The notes beneath the pieces were generated by a model, which saw only the letters and a list, made by a program, of their open reading frames with translations, was not told the origin of the DNA and ran no database searches. A stretch of 42,577 nt of DNA, taken from Candidatus Levybacteria bacterium RIFCSPLOWO2_01_FULL_38_21 (GTDB lineage Bacteria > Patescibacteriota > Microgenomatia > Levybacterales > UBA12049). The stretch lies in the NCBI GenBank assembly GCA_001782475.1, contig MFOT01000024.1, forward strand, positions 1 through 42,577, written 5' to 3'. Within the stretch, counting starts at the first letter, position 1. Each line of letters begins with the position of its first letter. Position numbers and translations under genes: made by a program. Shown in pieces: positions 1-11,695 of this stretch.

Positions 1-1
1 A

Positions 2-394
2 AAACAACTATATGATAACGGGGTTTCCAAATTTATGGCCAAAACAACAAATGGATTTAGCCATTACTTTAATTTAAGACATGAAAGAGTAGGACATCTT
101 TTTCAAGGAAATTTTGGTGCAGTAAGAATAGAAAACGAGGAACAGCTCGTACATGTATCGCGGTACATCCATCTTAACCCAGTATCTTCTTATTTTATCA
201 AGATTGAAGACATTGATGATTATGAGTATTCATCATTTCCGGAATACATAAACAAAAAAATAGGTTTTTGCAATACAAAAGAAATACTTTCTTACTTTAA
301 AAATAGAGACGACTACAGGAAATTCGTCTATAATCATGCAGATTATGCAAAACAACTTGAAAACATTAAGCACTTAACACTAGAAAATAACTAA
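2..394 (+). CDS. REP-associated tyrosine transposase (Y1_Tnp/IS200-like), 5' end truncated by window edge
   Basis: Frame is open from base 2 (KQLYDNGVSKFMAKTTNGFSHYFNLRHERVGHLFQGNFGAVRIENEEQLVHVSRYIHLNPV). GHLFQGxF and SRYIHLNPV are RAYT-type motifs. Confidence 0.85.
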   Translation, partial: KQLYDNGVSKFMAKTTNGFSHYFNLRHERVGHLFQGNFGAVRIENEEQLVHVSRYIHLNPVSSYFIKIEDIDDYEYSSFPEYINKKIGFCNTKEILSYFKNRDDYRKFVYNHADYAKQLENIKHLTLENN

Positions 395-547
395 ATCCAC
401 ATTCAGCTCCTATAAATTTTACCACTTCATCGTATCTGTACCGATCCCATATCGGATATTTGTTAAGTTCTTTTATACCTGTTAAAATAGTCAATACTAT
501 CTCATATAATGTTCTAGAATGCAGTCCAAAACCTGCTACAGCCTACA

Positions 548-1819
548 ATGATAAATGAACTCAAGAAAATATTTTATTTTCCTTTTGCCTATTATTTTAG
601 GTTTTTTGCAAAAATAAGACTTGCGCGATGGAACCCATATATAATAGCAGTGACCGGCTCAAGCGGAAAAACGACTCTTCTTAATCTTTTGGAATCCCAA
701 ATAAAAGATAGGGCAAAATATAGTCACCATGCCAATAGCAGTTATGGAATTCCGTTTGATATCTTGGGATTTAAAAGAACCAACCTTACGCCTGATGAAT
801 GGATTTTTCTTTTTTTACTTGCGCCATTTAAGTTGTTTGCGAAATTACCAAGAGAAAAGCTATATATTGTCGAAGCAGATTGCGACAGACCAAATGAAGG
901 TAAATTCTTAGCAACTCTTCTTAAACCCGAAGTTACGCTTTGGACTAACTCAACAAGAACACATAGTATGAACTTCGATTCTTTGGTAAAAAATAGAATT
1001 TTTGATCGGGTCGATGACGCAATTGGTCATGAATACGGGTATTTTATTGAACATACATCAAGATTGGCCATAGTAAACGGTGATTCCGAAATTATCAGAA
1101 GAGAGCTTCCAAGAACAAAAGCAAGAATAGTCTCAATATCAATAAAAGATCTTTTGGATTACGAGATCTCGCTTAAAGGCGCGGAGTTTGAAGTCAAAAG
1201 AAAAACATTTAAATTTAAACAGCTTTTGCCAAAAGTTACTTATTATTCGCTTTCGATGTGTCTTTCTCTTCTTAAATATTTGAAAATACCACTTGATCAG
1301 TCATTCGCTAAGTTCATCCTTCCTCCGGGAAGAAGTAACTTGTTTGAGGGAATTAAAAAGACAACTATTATAGACAGCAGTTATAATGCAAATCTTGACT
1401 CTATGGCTTCGGTTTTGGATATGTTTGATCATATTACAGCACAGAAAAAATGGATAATCTTGGGAGATATGCTTGAGCAGGGACAAAGCGAACAAGAAGA
1501 ACACGAGAGGCTGGCGGAAATAATATCCAGAATGAAACTTGAGAATATTGTATTCATGGGTCCCCGTGTATCAAATTACACCTATCCTAAGCTTAAAAAA
1601 CTACTTGGGGACAAAACCAAAATAGAAAAGTTTATCAACCCAAAAGAAGTTCTTGATTATCTAAAACTAAATGTCAAAGGGAATGAATTACTTCTTTTCA
1701 AAGGAGCAAGATTTCTAGAAGGTGTGGTGGAGAATTTGCTCTTGGATAAATCGAATTCAAAATATCTATGCAGACGTGAAAAAACCTGGGAAAAAAGAAG
1801 AAAGATGTGGGAACTGTAA
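548..1819 (+). CDS. Mur ligase family protein (MurF-like central and C-terminal domains) with hydrophobic N-terminus
   Basis: P-loop AVTGSSGKTTLLNLL; IDSSYNANLDSM and ILGDMLEQG motifs typical of MurF-type ligases. The usual MurF N-terminal substrate domain appears absent. Confidence 0.75.
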   Translation: MINELKKIFYFPFAYYFRFFAKIRLARWNPYIIAVTGSSGKTTLLNLLESQIKDRAKYSHHANSSYGIPFDILGFKRTNLTPDEWIFLFLLAPFKLFAKLPREKLYIVEADCDRPNEGKFLATLLKPEVTLWTNSTRTHSMNFDSLVKNRIFDRVDDAIGHEYGYFIEHTSRLAIVNGDSEIIRRELPRTKARIVSISIKDLLDYEISLKGAEFEVKRKTFKFKQLLPKVTYYSLSMCLSLLKYLKIPLDQSFAKFILPPGRSNLFEGIKKTTIIDSSYNANLDSMASVLDMFDHITAQKKWIILGDMLEQGQSEQEEHERLAEIISRMKLENIVFMGPRVSNYTYPKLKKLLGDKTKIEKFINPKEVLDYLKLNVKGNELLLFKGARFLEGVVENLLLDKSNSKYLCRREKTWEKRRKMWEL

Positions 1820-2529
1820 ATAAATTAAAAATTGAAAATTTAAAATTAAAAATTTTTGTATTACATGGTTGGACTTATTCAAGACAAAAGTGGGATCCTT
1901 TTTTGTCATTCCTAAAATCTGAGGGGTTGAACCCTTATTTACTCTCGATTCCGGGTTTAACCGATAAGATAGACCGGCCTTGGGACATAGATGATTATGC
2001 TAACTGGCTTTATAAAAAATTCGAAAATGAAAAAGACAAAATTATTCTTATCGGTCATTCAAACGGCGGAAGAATAGCGCTTGCGTTTGCCTGCTCTTAT
2101 CCTGAGAAAATTTCAAAATTGATTTTGATCGACAGCGCTGGAATTTACCATAATGAATTTTCTTTGAGAATAAAGCGTGCAATATTTAAAGCGGCTGCAA
2201 AAATCGGGAAAAGACTTATTGACTCCAAAAAAGCTAAAGATTTACTTTATTTTTTAGCCCGGGAAAAAGACTACAAAAATGCAAGTCCGAACGTAAAAAA
2301 GACTATGCTAAATCTTTTAAAATCCGACAAAAACTTAGCTTTAGGAAATATAAAAGCACCAACCATTATAATATGGGGGAGAGGGGATAGGATTACCTCT
2401 CTCTCCGACGGAAAAATGCTAAATCAAAAAATCCGAAACTCTAAATTATTTATTATTGATAACTCTTCGCATTCTCCTCAATTTACTCATCCAAAAGAAG
2501 TAGTAAATATCATAGCCGGACAATTATGA
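1807..2529 (+). CDS. alpha/beta hydrolase
   Basis: LHGWTYSRQKW, GHSNGGRIAL nucleophile elbow, C-terminal SSHSPQFTHP histidine region; overlaps upstream ORF by 13 nt. Confidence 0.85.
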   Translation: MGTVNKLKIENLKLKIFVLHGWTYSRQKWDPFLSFLKSEGLNPYLLSIPGLTDKIDRPWDIDDYANWLYKKFENEKDKIILIGHSNGGRIALAFACSYPEKISKLILIDSAGIYHNEFSLRIKRAIFKAAAKIGKRLIDSKKAKDLLYFLAREKDYKNASPNVKKTMLNLLKSDKNLALGNIKAPTIIIWGRGDRITSLSDGKMLNQKIRNSKLFIIDNSSHSPQFTHPKEVVNIIAGQL

Positions 2530-3773
2530 GTATATTTAATTCTTTGGGCTCCAATTACGACCTAAGCTTTGCTTTAAAAGCATTGTTACCAAATCTGTCC
2601 CAGGTAGCGAGGCTGTTTCACCTGGAAGGTGAATTAGCTTCACGACGTGTTTCCTTTAATAAGAAAAATGGTCTTAAAAAATTCTTGCAAGATAAATACG
2701 ATGGGGAAACGGTTTTGCTTTTTAAAGGCAGGGAGGCTATAACCCTTGCACTTAAAATTTTAAATCTTCCCAAAAATTCAAAAGTTGCGATAAATGGGCT
2801 TACTTGTTACGTTGTATATCACGGAATAGAAGAAGCGGGATTAAGACCCGTACTCCTTGATATCCCAAAAGACGATATTAATTTTTCACCAGAAACTCTT
2901 GCACACAGCTTAAAAGCAAATCCTGATATTAAAGTAGTCATTGTTCAGAACACATTAGGATACCCATGTGAAATAGAAAAAATTTCAGAAATTTGTAGAG
3001 ATAATAATATCATCCTTATCGAGGATTTAGCGCACAGCGCTGGAGGTAAATATGAAAATGGGGAGGAAATGGGAACAGTAGGGGACTTCGCCGTTCTTTC
3101 ATTTAGTCAGGATAAAATCGTTGACGCAGTATCAGGCGGTGCATTAATAATAAGAAATAAAAAATATGAAAAAAATAAAATTGCTCATTTTGAAAATCCA
3201 CCACTGCAAAAAGAACTAACTGATAGGTTATATCCATTATTTACTTATAAAATCAGAAAAGCTTACACAGTAGGGCTAGGAAAAATAATCCACTTTTTCC
3301 TGAAAATTACTCAACTGCTATCAACCCCGATGGATGATAATCTTTATAAAAATTTTTTACTTCCGAATTGGTACTGCGGACTTATAATTTTTGCTTTTAA
3401 AAATCTTAATAAAGATTTAGAACATAGAAAAAAAATAGCAAAAATATATAAAAATAATTTAGACAAAAAAATAATTCCAGATTTAATAGATAAAATAGAT
3501 TTATCAACTAATCTTCGCTTTCCTATTTTTGTTGAAAATAGAAATAATCTTATAGATTATCTAGAAAAATACAATATTTTTATCTCTGACATTTGGTATG
3601 ATGCACCCATTACGCCAAAAAAATATTTAAGTAAAACAGACTACGAAGGAGAATGCCCAAATGCTGAAAAGATATCGTCTTTAACTCTCAATCTACCAAC
3701 TCACAAAAATATTTCAGAAAAAAATGCAATTTTTATAACAGAAAGGGTAAATAAATGGCTCAAATCATCATAA
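2526..3773 (+). CDS. DegT/DnrJ/EryC1/StrS-family PLP aminotransferase
   Basis: EDLAHSAGG, SFSQDKIVDAVSGGALI (PLP-lysine region); overlaps neighbours by 4 and 19 nt. Confidence 0.8.
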   Translation: MSIFNSLGSNYDLSFALKALLPNLSQVARLFHLEGELASRRVSFNKKNGLKKFLQDKYDGETVLLFKGREAITLALKILNLPKNSKVAINGLTCYVVYHGIEEAGLRPVLLDIPKDDINFSPETLAHSLKANPDIKVVIVQNTLGYPCEIEKISEICRDNNIILIEDLAHSAGGKYENGEEMGTVGDFAVLSFSQDKIVDAVSGGALIIRNKKYEKNKIAHFENPPLQKELTDRLYPLFTYKIRKAYTVGLGKIIHFFLKITQLLSTPMDDNLYKNFLLPNWYCGLIIFAFKNLNKDLEHRKKIAKIYKNNLDKKIIPDLIDKIDLSTNLRFPIFVENRNNLIDYLEKYNIFISDIWYDAPITPKKYLSKTDYEGECPNAEKISSLTLNLPTHKNISEKNAIFITERVNKWLKSS

Positions 3774-4780
3774 AAGAAACTGTAGAAAAAAAAGACTGGG
3801 AAGATTTTATTAAAAAACATAAAGAAGCTAACTTTTTACATTCTTGGTATTGGGGTAGGTTTCATAAAAATCTCGGAAAGACTATAAAAAGAACAGGGTT
3901 TTACAAAAACGGGCAATTAATTGGAGTCGTATTGTCCATTGTTGAAGATGCAAAAAGAGGCAAGTATTTAACAGTACCCGGTGGACCGATTATAGATTGG
4001 AAAAATTCTTCACTCATCAAAGCTTTTGCTACCGAAATAAAAAGAACCGCAATGCTAAACGACTGCGCTTTCGTAAGAGTTAGACCGCAACTTTTATCAG
4101 ATGGCTTTTCAAAAAATATTTTCAAGAAAAATGGTTTTATTAACGCACCAATGCACCTTCATGCAGAATTGACAAATCAGCTTGATATAGCAAAACCAGA
4201 AGAAGAGCTTTTGAAAAACATGAGGAAAACAACCCGACACGAAATTAAGAAAGCTCAGTCTATTAAAACAGAACTACTTGAGTCGCAAGACCCAAAAGAG
4301 ATAAAAAAATTTTACGATTTGCAAATTCAAACCTCAAAAAGACAAAAATTTGTTCCATTTTCCTATGAATATCTTTATGAACAATTTAGAGGTTTTGCAG
4401 AAAATAATATGGCTATTTTATACAAAGCAAGAATAAAGAATAAACTTCTTGCGCAGGCGTTTGTAATTTTTTACGGAACCGAGGCAGTTTATCACTATGG
4501 CGCATCAACGGATGAGGGACGTAAATACCCCGGAGCCTATCTTATCCAATGGAGAGCAATTTTGGAGGCTAAAAAACGCGGCATGACCCGCTACAATTTC
4601 TGGGGAGTATCACCAGCTGATAAACCCAAACACAGATTTCACGGACTTTCTCTTTTTAAACGCGGCTTCGGAGGAGAAGACTTAGAATATTTGCACGCCC
4701 AAGATTTTATTATAAATTATCCTAAATATCTTATAAATTACGCCGTTGAAGTAGTTAGAAAAATAAAGAGAAATGCCTAG
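3755..4780 (+). CDS. FemAB/FemX-like peptidoglycan bridge aminoacyltransferase (GNAT-fold)
   Basis: ANFLHSWYWGRFHKNLGK, MRKTTRHEIKKA, YHYGASTDEGRKYPGAYLIQWRAI and FKRGFGGE motifs. Confidence 0.85.
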   Translation: MAQIIIKETVEKKDWEDFIKKHKEANFLHSWYWGRFHKNLGKTIKRTGFYKNGQLIGVVLSIVEDAKRGKYLTVPGGPIIDWKNSSLIKAFATEIKRTAMLNDCAFVRVRPQLLSDGFSKNIFKKNGFINAPMHLHAELTNQLDIAKPEEELLKNMRKTTRHEIKKAQSIKTELLESQDPKEIKKFYDLQIQTSKRQKFVPFSYEYLYEQFRGFAENNMAILYKARIKNKLLAQAFVIFYGTEAVYHYGASTDEGRKYPGAYLIQWRAILEAKKRGMTRYNFWGVSPADKPKHRFHGLSLFKRGFGGEDLEYLHAQDFIINYPKYLINYAVEVVRKIKRNA

Positions 4781-4787
4781 ATCCTAG

Positions 4788-4820
4788 CCTTTCGTGCTCC
4801 GACCCCTGGGGTCGGAAGCT
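4788..4820. repeat. REP-like palindrome CCGACCCCTGGGGTCGG (left flank of the Y1 transposase)
   Basis: CCTTTCGTGCTCCGACCCCTGGGGTCGGAAGCT. Confidence 0.9.
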
Positions 4821-4826
4821 AAAAAT

Positions 4827-5417
4827 TTATAGGAATGGATCTTTTATTAATACCTTTTCATTTTCTTCAAGTTCGTATTCCACGAAGCTTTTGTAGTCTT
4901 TTGAAGGATTATTTTTGGCAAAATAATTTAAAATAAAAGCTGGATCAACTAATTTATCTTTCATACCTTTAACATACTGGGGGTAGCTCGACCATTCATA
5001 GTTCGCAAGCTCAACCCCTGGGGTCGAAGGAAGAATTTCTATAGGATTGCGGTGGATATAACGCGACAGATGTAATAAATATTCGTCAGTTTCAATTAGC
5101 TTAGCTCGAAAACGACTCTGAAAAAGACTGCCTACTTGCTCGTATTTTATATTAAAATACTTAGCATGGCTTGTGCCCAGTCTCAGCATAAAAGATGTTA
5201 TCGGAATATCTGTGTTTTGCTTAAGAAGAAAATGAAAATGATTTGGTATAAGACAGTAGCACATGATAGTAACACCGAATTTGCTTTTATATTTAAGTGT
5301 TTTTTCCAGAAACCTTTTATAATCTCTTCTTGCAAGAAATACGCTCTGCTTTCTATTCCCTCTGTTATACACATGATAATAAGACCCTTTTTGAAAATAG
5401 CGGGGTGGAGTTGCCAT
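4827..5417 (-). CDS. REP-associated tyrosine transposase (Y1_Tnp), apparently intact
   Basis: YYHVYNRGNRKQSVF, CYCLIPNHFHFLLKQ (HFHF/HUH), GSLFQSRFRAK, LSRYIHRNP. Confidence 0.9.
   Translation of the reverse strand: MATPPRYFQKGSYYHVYNRGNRKQSVFLARRDYKRFLEKTLKYKSKFGVTIMCYCLIPNHFHFLLKQNTDIPITSFMLRLGTSHAKYFNIKYEQVGSLFQSRFRAKLIETDEYLLHLSRYIHRNPIEILPSTPGVELANYEWSSYPQYVKGMKDKLVDPAFILNYFAKNNPSKDYKSFVEYELEENEKVLIKDPFL
5001..5031. repeat. REP-like palindrome inside the Y1 transposase CDS
   Basis: GTTCGCAAGCTCAACCCCTGGGGTCGAAGGA, encoding LPSTPGVELANY on the minus strand. Confidence 0.85.
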
Positions 5418-5423
5418 TTATAT

Positions 5424-5452
5424 ATAGTAAATTATAAACTTTCGTGCGTCAA
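5424..5452 (-). promoter_or_regulatory. Promoter of the Y1 transposase
   Basis: Minus strand TTGACG-N17-TACTAT, 6 nt before ATG at 5417. Confidence 0.6.
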
Positions 5453-5472
5453 CCCCAGGGGTCGAGCTTCGA
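5439..5472. repeat. REP-like palindrome (right flank of the Y1 transposase, contains its -35 box)
   Basis: ACTTTCGTGCGTCAACCCCAGGGGTCGAGCTTCGA. Confidence 0.9.
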
Positions 5473-5536
5473 ATAATCTAAGCAAATACTTGAGGTTTTT
5501 GCTCTTTAAATCCGCTTCGGTTTTTTGTATAATTAA

Positions 5537-7561
<2,025 letters not shown>

Positions 7562-7574
7562 TATTTTGATAATT

Positions 7575-7627
7575 CCTAGGGTGTCAAGGGAAACCCACCC
7601 CTGGGGTGTCAAGGTGGGGGTGTCAAG
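7575..7627. repeat. CCTAGGGTGTCAA...CCACCCCTGGGGTGTCAAGG palindromic element
   Basis: Inverse-orientation relative of the elements at 29893 and 31253. Confidence 0.75.
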
Positions 7628-7716
7628 ATGCCAAGGCAAGCAACTCTCGATTTATGATTTAAGATTTATGATTTCAAATGGTCAATAGCAAATTGTCAAT
7701 TGTAAATAGTTAAAGT

Positions 7717-8229
7717 ATGGATATTAAAAAATTATCAATTGGGAAAAATCCGCCGGAGGAAATAAATGTTTTTATAGAAATCCCGGCAGGAGTTTCGGTA
7801 AAGTATGAGATTGACAAAGATTCGGGAATTATTTTTGTGGACAGATTTCTTTATACCGAAATGGAATATCCTTTTAATTACGGATTTATACCAAATACAT
7901 TAGCAGATGATGGAGATCCTGTAGATGTTTTGGTTTTATCAAGTAAGCCCGTCGTCCCGGGCGTAGTAATTCCCTCAAGACCGATAGGAATGCTTGAGAT
8001 GGAAGATGAAGCGGGTATTGATAATAAAGTGATTGCTGTTCCGATGGGAAAGATTGACCTAAGATTTAAAGACTACAACGACGTATTAGATATTCCAAAA
8101 GACATAAAAGAAAAAATTAAATATTTTTTTGAAAATTACAAAAAAACCGAGCCGGGAAAGTGGGTAAAGATAAGAGATTGGAGGGGGAAAAAAGAGGCGC
8201 TCGGGGAAATAAGAAAAAGCATCAAATAA
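7717..8229 (+). CDS. ppa: inorganic pyrophosphatase (family I)
   Basis: [54 protein letters not shown]. Confidence 0.95.
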   Translation: MDIKKLSIGKNPPEEINVFIEIPAGVSVKYEIDKDSGIIFVDRFLYTEMEYPFNYGFIPNTLADDGDPVDVLVLSSKPVVPGVVIPSRPIGMLEMEDEAGIDNKVIAVPMGKIDLRFKDYNDVLDIPKDIKEKIKYFFENYKKTEPGKWVKIRDWRGKKEALGEIRKSIK

Positions 8230-8326
8230 TTTCTAATTGACCTAATTAACCTAATTTCTAAATTTAGGACTTGGTGCTTGGGATTTGTTTAGAAATTAGA
8301 AATTAAAAATTAGAAATTTTTATTTT

Positions 8327-10828
8327 ATGGCAGATATTGGAAAAATTAAGAAAACAGAAATAACTAAAGAGATGAAAAGCGCGTATTTGGATTACGCAAT
8401 GTCTGTTATTGTCCAACGCGCGCTCCCCGATGTTCGCGACGGCTTAAAACCAGTACACCGAAGGATCCTCTATGCAATGCATGAGATGGGCCTAACCCAC
8501 AGTGCAAAATATTCAAAGAGTGCCAAGATTGTCGGAGAAGTTATGGGGAAATATCATCCTCACGGAGACATGCCGATTTATGATGCACTGGTAAGACTTG
8601 CTCAGGATTTTTCTCTTCGGTATCCGCTTATAGACGGACAGGGAAATTTCGGTTCGATGGACGGAGATCCACCAGCTGCGATGAGGTATACCGAAGCAAG
8701 ACTCGCCGCAGTTACCTCGGAAATGCTTTTTGATCTCGATAAAGAAACTGTTAATTACATTGAAAATTTTGATGCAACCTTAAAGGAACCGGTATTTTTA
8801 CCGGCAAAACTTCCCAATCTTCTTCTTATGGGTTCTGAGGGAATTGCAGTCGGAATGGCAACAAAAATTCCTCCTCACAATCTTTCAGAGGTAATTGACG
8901 CAATCATTTTTACAATCGAAAAAACAAAGTTTGAAAAACACCTGCCTGCCGGCAAGGCAGGAGATAAGGAAGAAATTCCAAACCTTTCATCGAACACAAC
9001 CGTTGATGAGCTTTTGGAATTTATAAAAGGTCCGGATTTCCCAACTGCGGGAGCTATATATGATACAAACGAAATAAAAAATGTTTATACAACAGGACGG
9101 GGAAGAATTTTAATTAGAGGAAAGGCAGAGATTGAGGACATAGGGCAGGGCAAATCGGCAATAATCGTTACAGAACTTCCTTATCAGGTAAATAAGGCAC
9201 TTTTGGTTGCCCGGATTGCAGAACTTGCAAAAGGCAAGAAGATTGAAGGGATATCGGATCTTCGGGATGAATCGGACCGGCATGGGACAAGAATTGTTAT
9301 TGAGCTAAAAAGAGACTCAGCGCCTCGAAAAGTTTTAAATAATCTGTTTAAACACACAAATCTTCAGACTGTTTTTTCTGCTAACGTTGTTGCGCTTGTT
9401 AACGGAACACCTCAAACCCTAAATCTTAAAACTATTATTGAGGAATATTTAAAACATAGATATTTGGTTGTAAAAAAGAGATCCGAATTTGAACTTCGCG
9501 CGGCCCGGGCAAGACTCCATATCTTAGAAGGTCTAAAAATTGCAGTGGATAATATTGATGCTGTTATTAGAACAATTAGAGAATCTAAAGATCAGGAAGA
9601 TGCAAAACAAAACTTAATTAAGAAATTCAAGCTGACCGAAATTCAGGCAACTGCAATCCTGGATATGCAGCTGCGTAGACTTGCCGCACTTGAAAGACAG
9701 AAGATTGAGGATGAATACATAATGGTTAAAGAAACAATCGCATATTTGGAGAATCTGTTGGGAAGTCCGCAGAAAATTTTAAAAGTCGTAAAAGATGAAC
9801 TTGTAAAGCTTAAAGAAAAATACCAGGATCCAAGACGCACAAAGGTTTTCAAAAGCAAAGTAGGCGAGTTTTCCGATGAGGATTTAATTACAAACGAACC
9901 GACTGTTATAACTTTAACCGAAACAGGCTACATAAAAAGACAGAGTATGCTTTCTTTTAAAACCCAGCATAGAGGCGGCAAGGGAATTAAAGGAATGACA
10001 ACAAAAGAAGAGGATAGCATTGCTCACATTCGATACGCACAAACCCACGATAACCTTTTGTACTTTACGAATAGAGGAAAAGTTTATCAGCTTAGAGCCT
10101 ATGATATTAATGAATCAGCCCGAACGAGCAAAGGTACGGCAATAGTTAATTTACTAAATATCGAACAGGGAGAAAAAGTGGAGTCATTTATAAATTACGG
10201 AAAAGAGGATAAAAGTGAATATGTTTTCTTAACAACCCGGAAAGGAATTGTTAACAAGTCAAGGATATCGGATTTTGAAAATATAAGAAGGAACGGAATT
10301 ATCGCAATTAAACTTGAGCAGGGTGATGAACTCGTCTGGAGTGAGTTAACAAACGGAGAGAACGATATCATTTTAGCAACCAAAAACGGCAAAGCAATTA
10401 GATTTTCCGAAAAGGGAGCAAGACCTACGGGAAGGGCAACAAGAGGAGTTAGGGGAATAAGGCTTGACGGAGATGATATTGTAATTGGTATGGATGTTAT
10501 AAATAAAGAAGGAAAAGACGATCTTCTAACAATTATGGAAAACGGTCTTGGCAAAAAAACCGCGTGCAAGCTCTTTAGGGGACAGAGCAGGGGAGGAAAA
10601 GGTGTTAAGGTTGCAAAAGTAACATCAAAAACAGGAAGAGTAGCTTTTGCTCAAGTTATTCCGACAAATTGTGAAGAAATTATCATTACTTCCAAAAAGG
10701 GTCAGGTTGTAAAACTAGAGCTTTCCGGAGTTCCAAGACTCGCCCGAAATACCCAAGGAGTTATCTTAATGAGATATTCAAATCCAAACGACCACGTCGC
10801 ATCCGCCACTTTTATTGGAAAGGACTAA
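8327..10828 (+). CDS. gyrA: DNA gyrase subunit A, carrying an in-frame palindromic insert (HLPAGKAGD)
   Basis: [81 protein letters not shown]; GyrA beta-pinwheel repeats at the C-terminus. Confidence 0.95.
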   Translation: MADIGKIKKTEITKEMKSAYLDYAMSVIVQRALPDVRDGLKPVHRRILYAMHEMGLTHSAKYSKSAKIVGEVMGKYHPHGDMPIYDALVRLAQDFSLRYPLIDGQGNFGSMDGDPPAAMRYTEARLAAVTSEMLFDLDKETVNYIENFDATLKEPVFLPAKLPNLLLMGSEGIAVGMATKIPPHNLSEVIDAIIFTIEKTKFEKHLPAGKAGDKEEIPNLSSNTTVDELLEFIKGPDFPTAGAIYDTNEIKNVYTTGRGRILIRGKAEIEDIGQGKSAIIVTELPYQVNKALLVARIAELAKGKKIEGISDLRDESDRHGTRIVIELKRDSAPRKVLNNLFKHTNLQTVFSANVVALVNGTPQTLNLKTIIEEYLKHRYLVVKKRSEFELRAARARLHILEGLKIAVDNIDAVIRTIRESKDQEDAKQNLIKKFKLTEIQATAILDMQLRRLAALERQKIEDEYIMVKETIAYLENLLGSPQKILKVVKDELVKLKEKYQDPRRTKVFKSKVGEFSDEDLITNEPTVITLTETGYIKRQSMLSFKTQHRGGKGIKGMTTKEEDSIAHIRYAQTHDNLLYFTNRGKVYQLRAYDINESARTSKGTAIVNLLNIEQGEKVESFINYGKEDKSEYVFLTTRKGIVNKSRISDFENIRRNGIIAIKLEQGDELVWSELTNGENDIILATKNGKAIRFSEKGARPTGRATRGVRGIRLDGDDIVIGMDVINKEGKDDLLTIMENGLGKKTACKLFRGQSRGGKGVKVAKVTSKTGRVAFAQVIPTNCEEIIITSKKGQVVKLELSGVPRLARNTQGVILMRYSNPNDHVASATFIGKD

Positions 10829-11695
10829 ATGAGAATTGACGGGCGAGGGATAGCACAGGATATTTTCAGTGATTTAAAAATAAGAGTTGGAAAACTCAAA
10901 AAAAAGGGGATTACTCCGCATCTTCATATAATAACTCTTACAACTGATTCAGCATCGCAAGCTTATGTCGGGCAGAAAAAACTAAAAGGAGAGGAAATCG
11001 GCGCAAAGATTACGGTTGAGAACCTGGATTCGAGTATATCTACCAAGCAGCTTCTTAAAAAAATTGAAAAATTGAATAAAGATCCGTTGGTGCATGGAAT
11101 AATAATTCAACGGCCCCTTACAGCGCAAATTAATGAACAGAAAATCGCCGAATCAATAAATCCAAAAAAGGACGTCGATGGATTCCACCCTAATTCAAAA
11201 TTTTCACCACCTGTTGGAGAAGCAGTTTTAAGAATTTTGGAAGAGATTCACTCTTTAACCTCAGAGGTTGACGTACGAGAACCTCTGAGGTTTACTGGTT
11301 GGCTCCGCTCAAAAAAAATATCAGTTATTGGGAGGGGAGTAACCGCAGGAACTCCAATTATTAAAACTTTGGTGAGAATAGGGGTTCAACCCCTAATCGT
11401 GGCGAGTCAAACACAAAACAGAGCTGAAATTTTGAAAAATTCCGATATTATAATTTGCACAGTAGGAAAACCTAATATCCTAGCAAAATCAGATATTAAA
11501 AAAGGTGCAATACTTGTCGGAGTAGGAATGTATAGGGGAAAGGACAGCAAGCTTCACAGCGATTACGAAGAAGATGATATAAAAGATATTGCCTCTTTCT
11601 ACACTCCGACTCCCGGCGGAGTCGGCCCCGTAAACGTCGCAATGCTTCTTAAAAATCTGCTAAAAGCCGCCGAAAATCAATTTCTTTCGAAATAG
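10829..11695 (+). CDS. folD: bifunctional methylenetetrahydrofolate dehydrogenase/cyclohydrolase
   Basis: SQAYVGQKKLKGEEIGA, VHGIIIQRPL, PKKDVDGFHP, TPTPGGVGPVNVAMLLKN. Confidence 0.93.
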   Translation: MRIDGRGIAQDIFSDLKIRVGKLKKKGITPHLHIITLTTDSASQAYVGQKKLKGEEIGAKITVENLDSSISTKQLLKKIEKLNKDPLVHGIIIQRPLTAQINEQKIAESINPKKDVDGFHPNSKFSPPVGEAVLRILEEIHSLTSEVDVREPLRFTGWLRSKKISVIGRGVTAGTPIIKTLVRIGVQPLIVASQTQNRAEILKNSDIIICTVGKPNILAKSDIKKGAILVGVGMYRGKDSKLHSDYEEDDIKDIASFYTPTPGGVGPVNVAMLLKNLLKAAENQFLSK

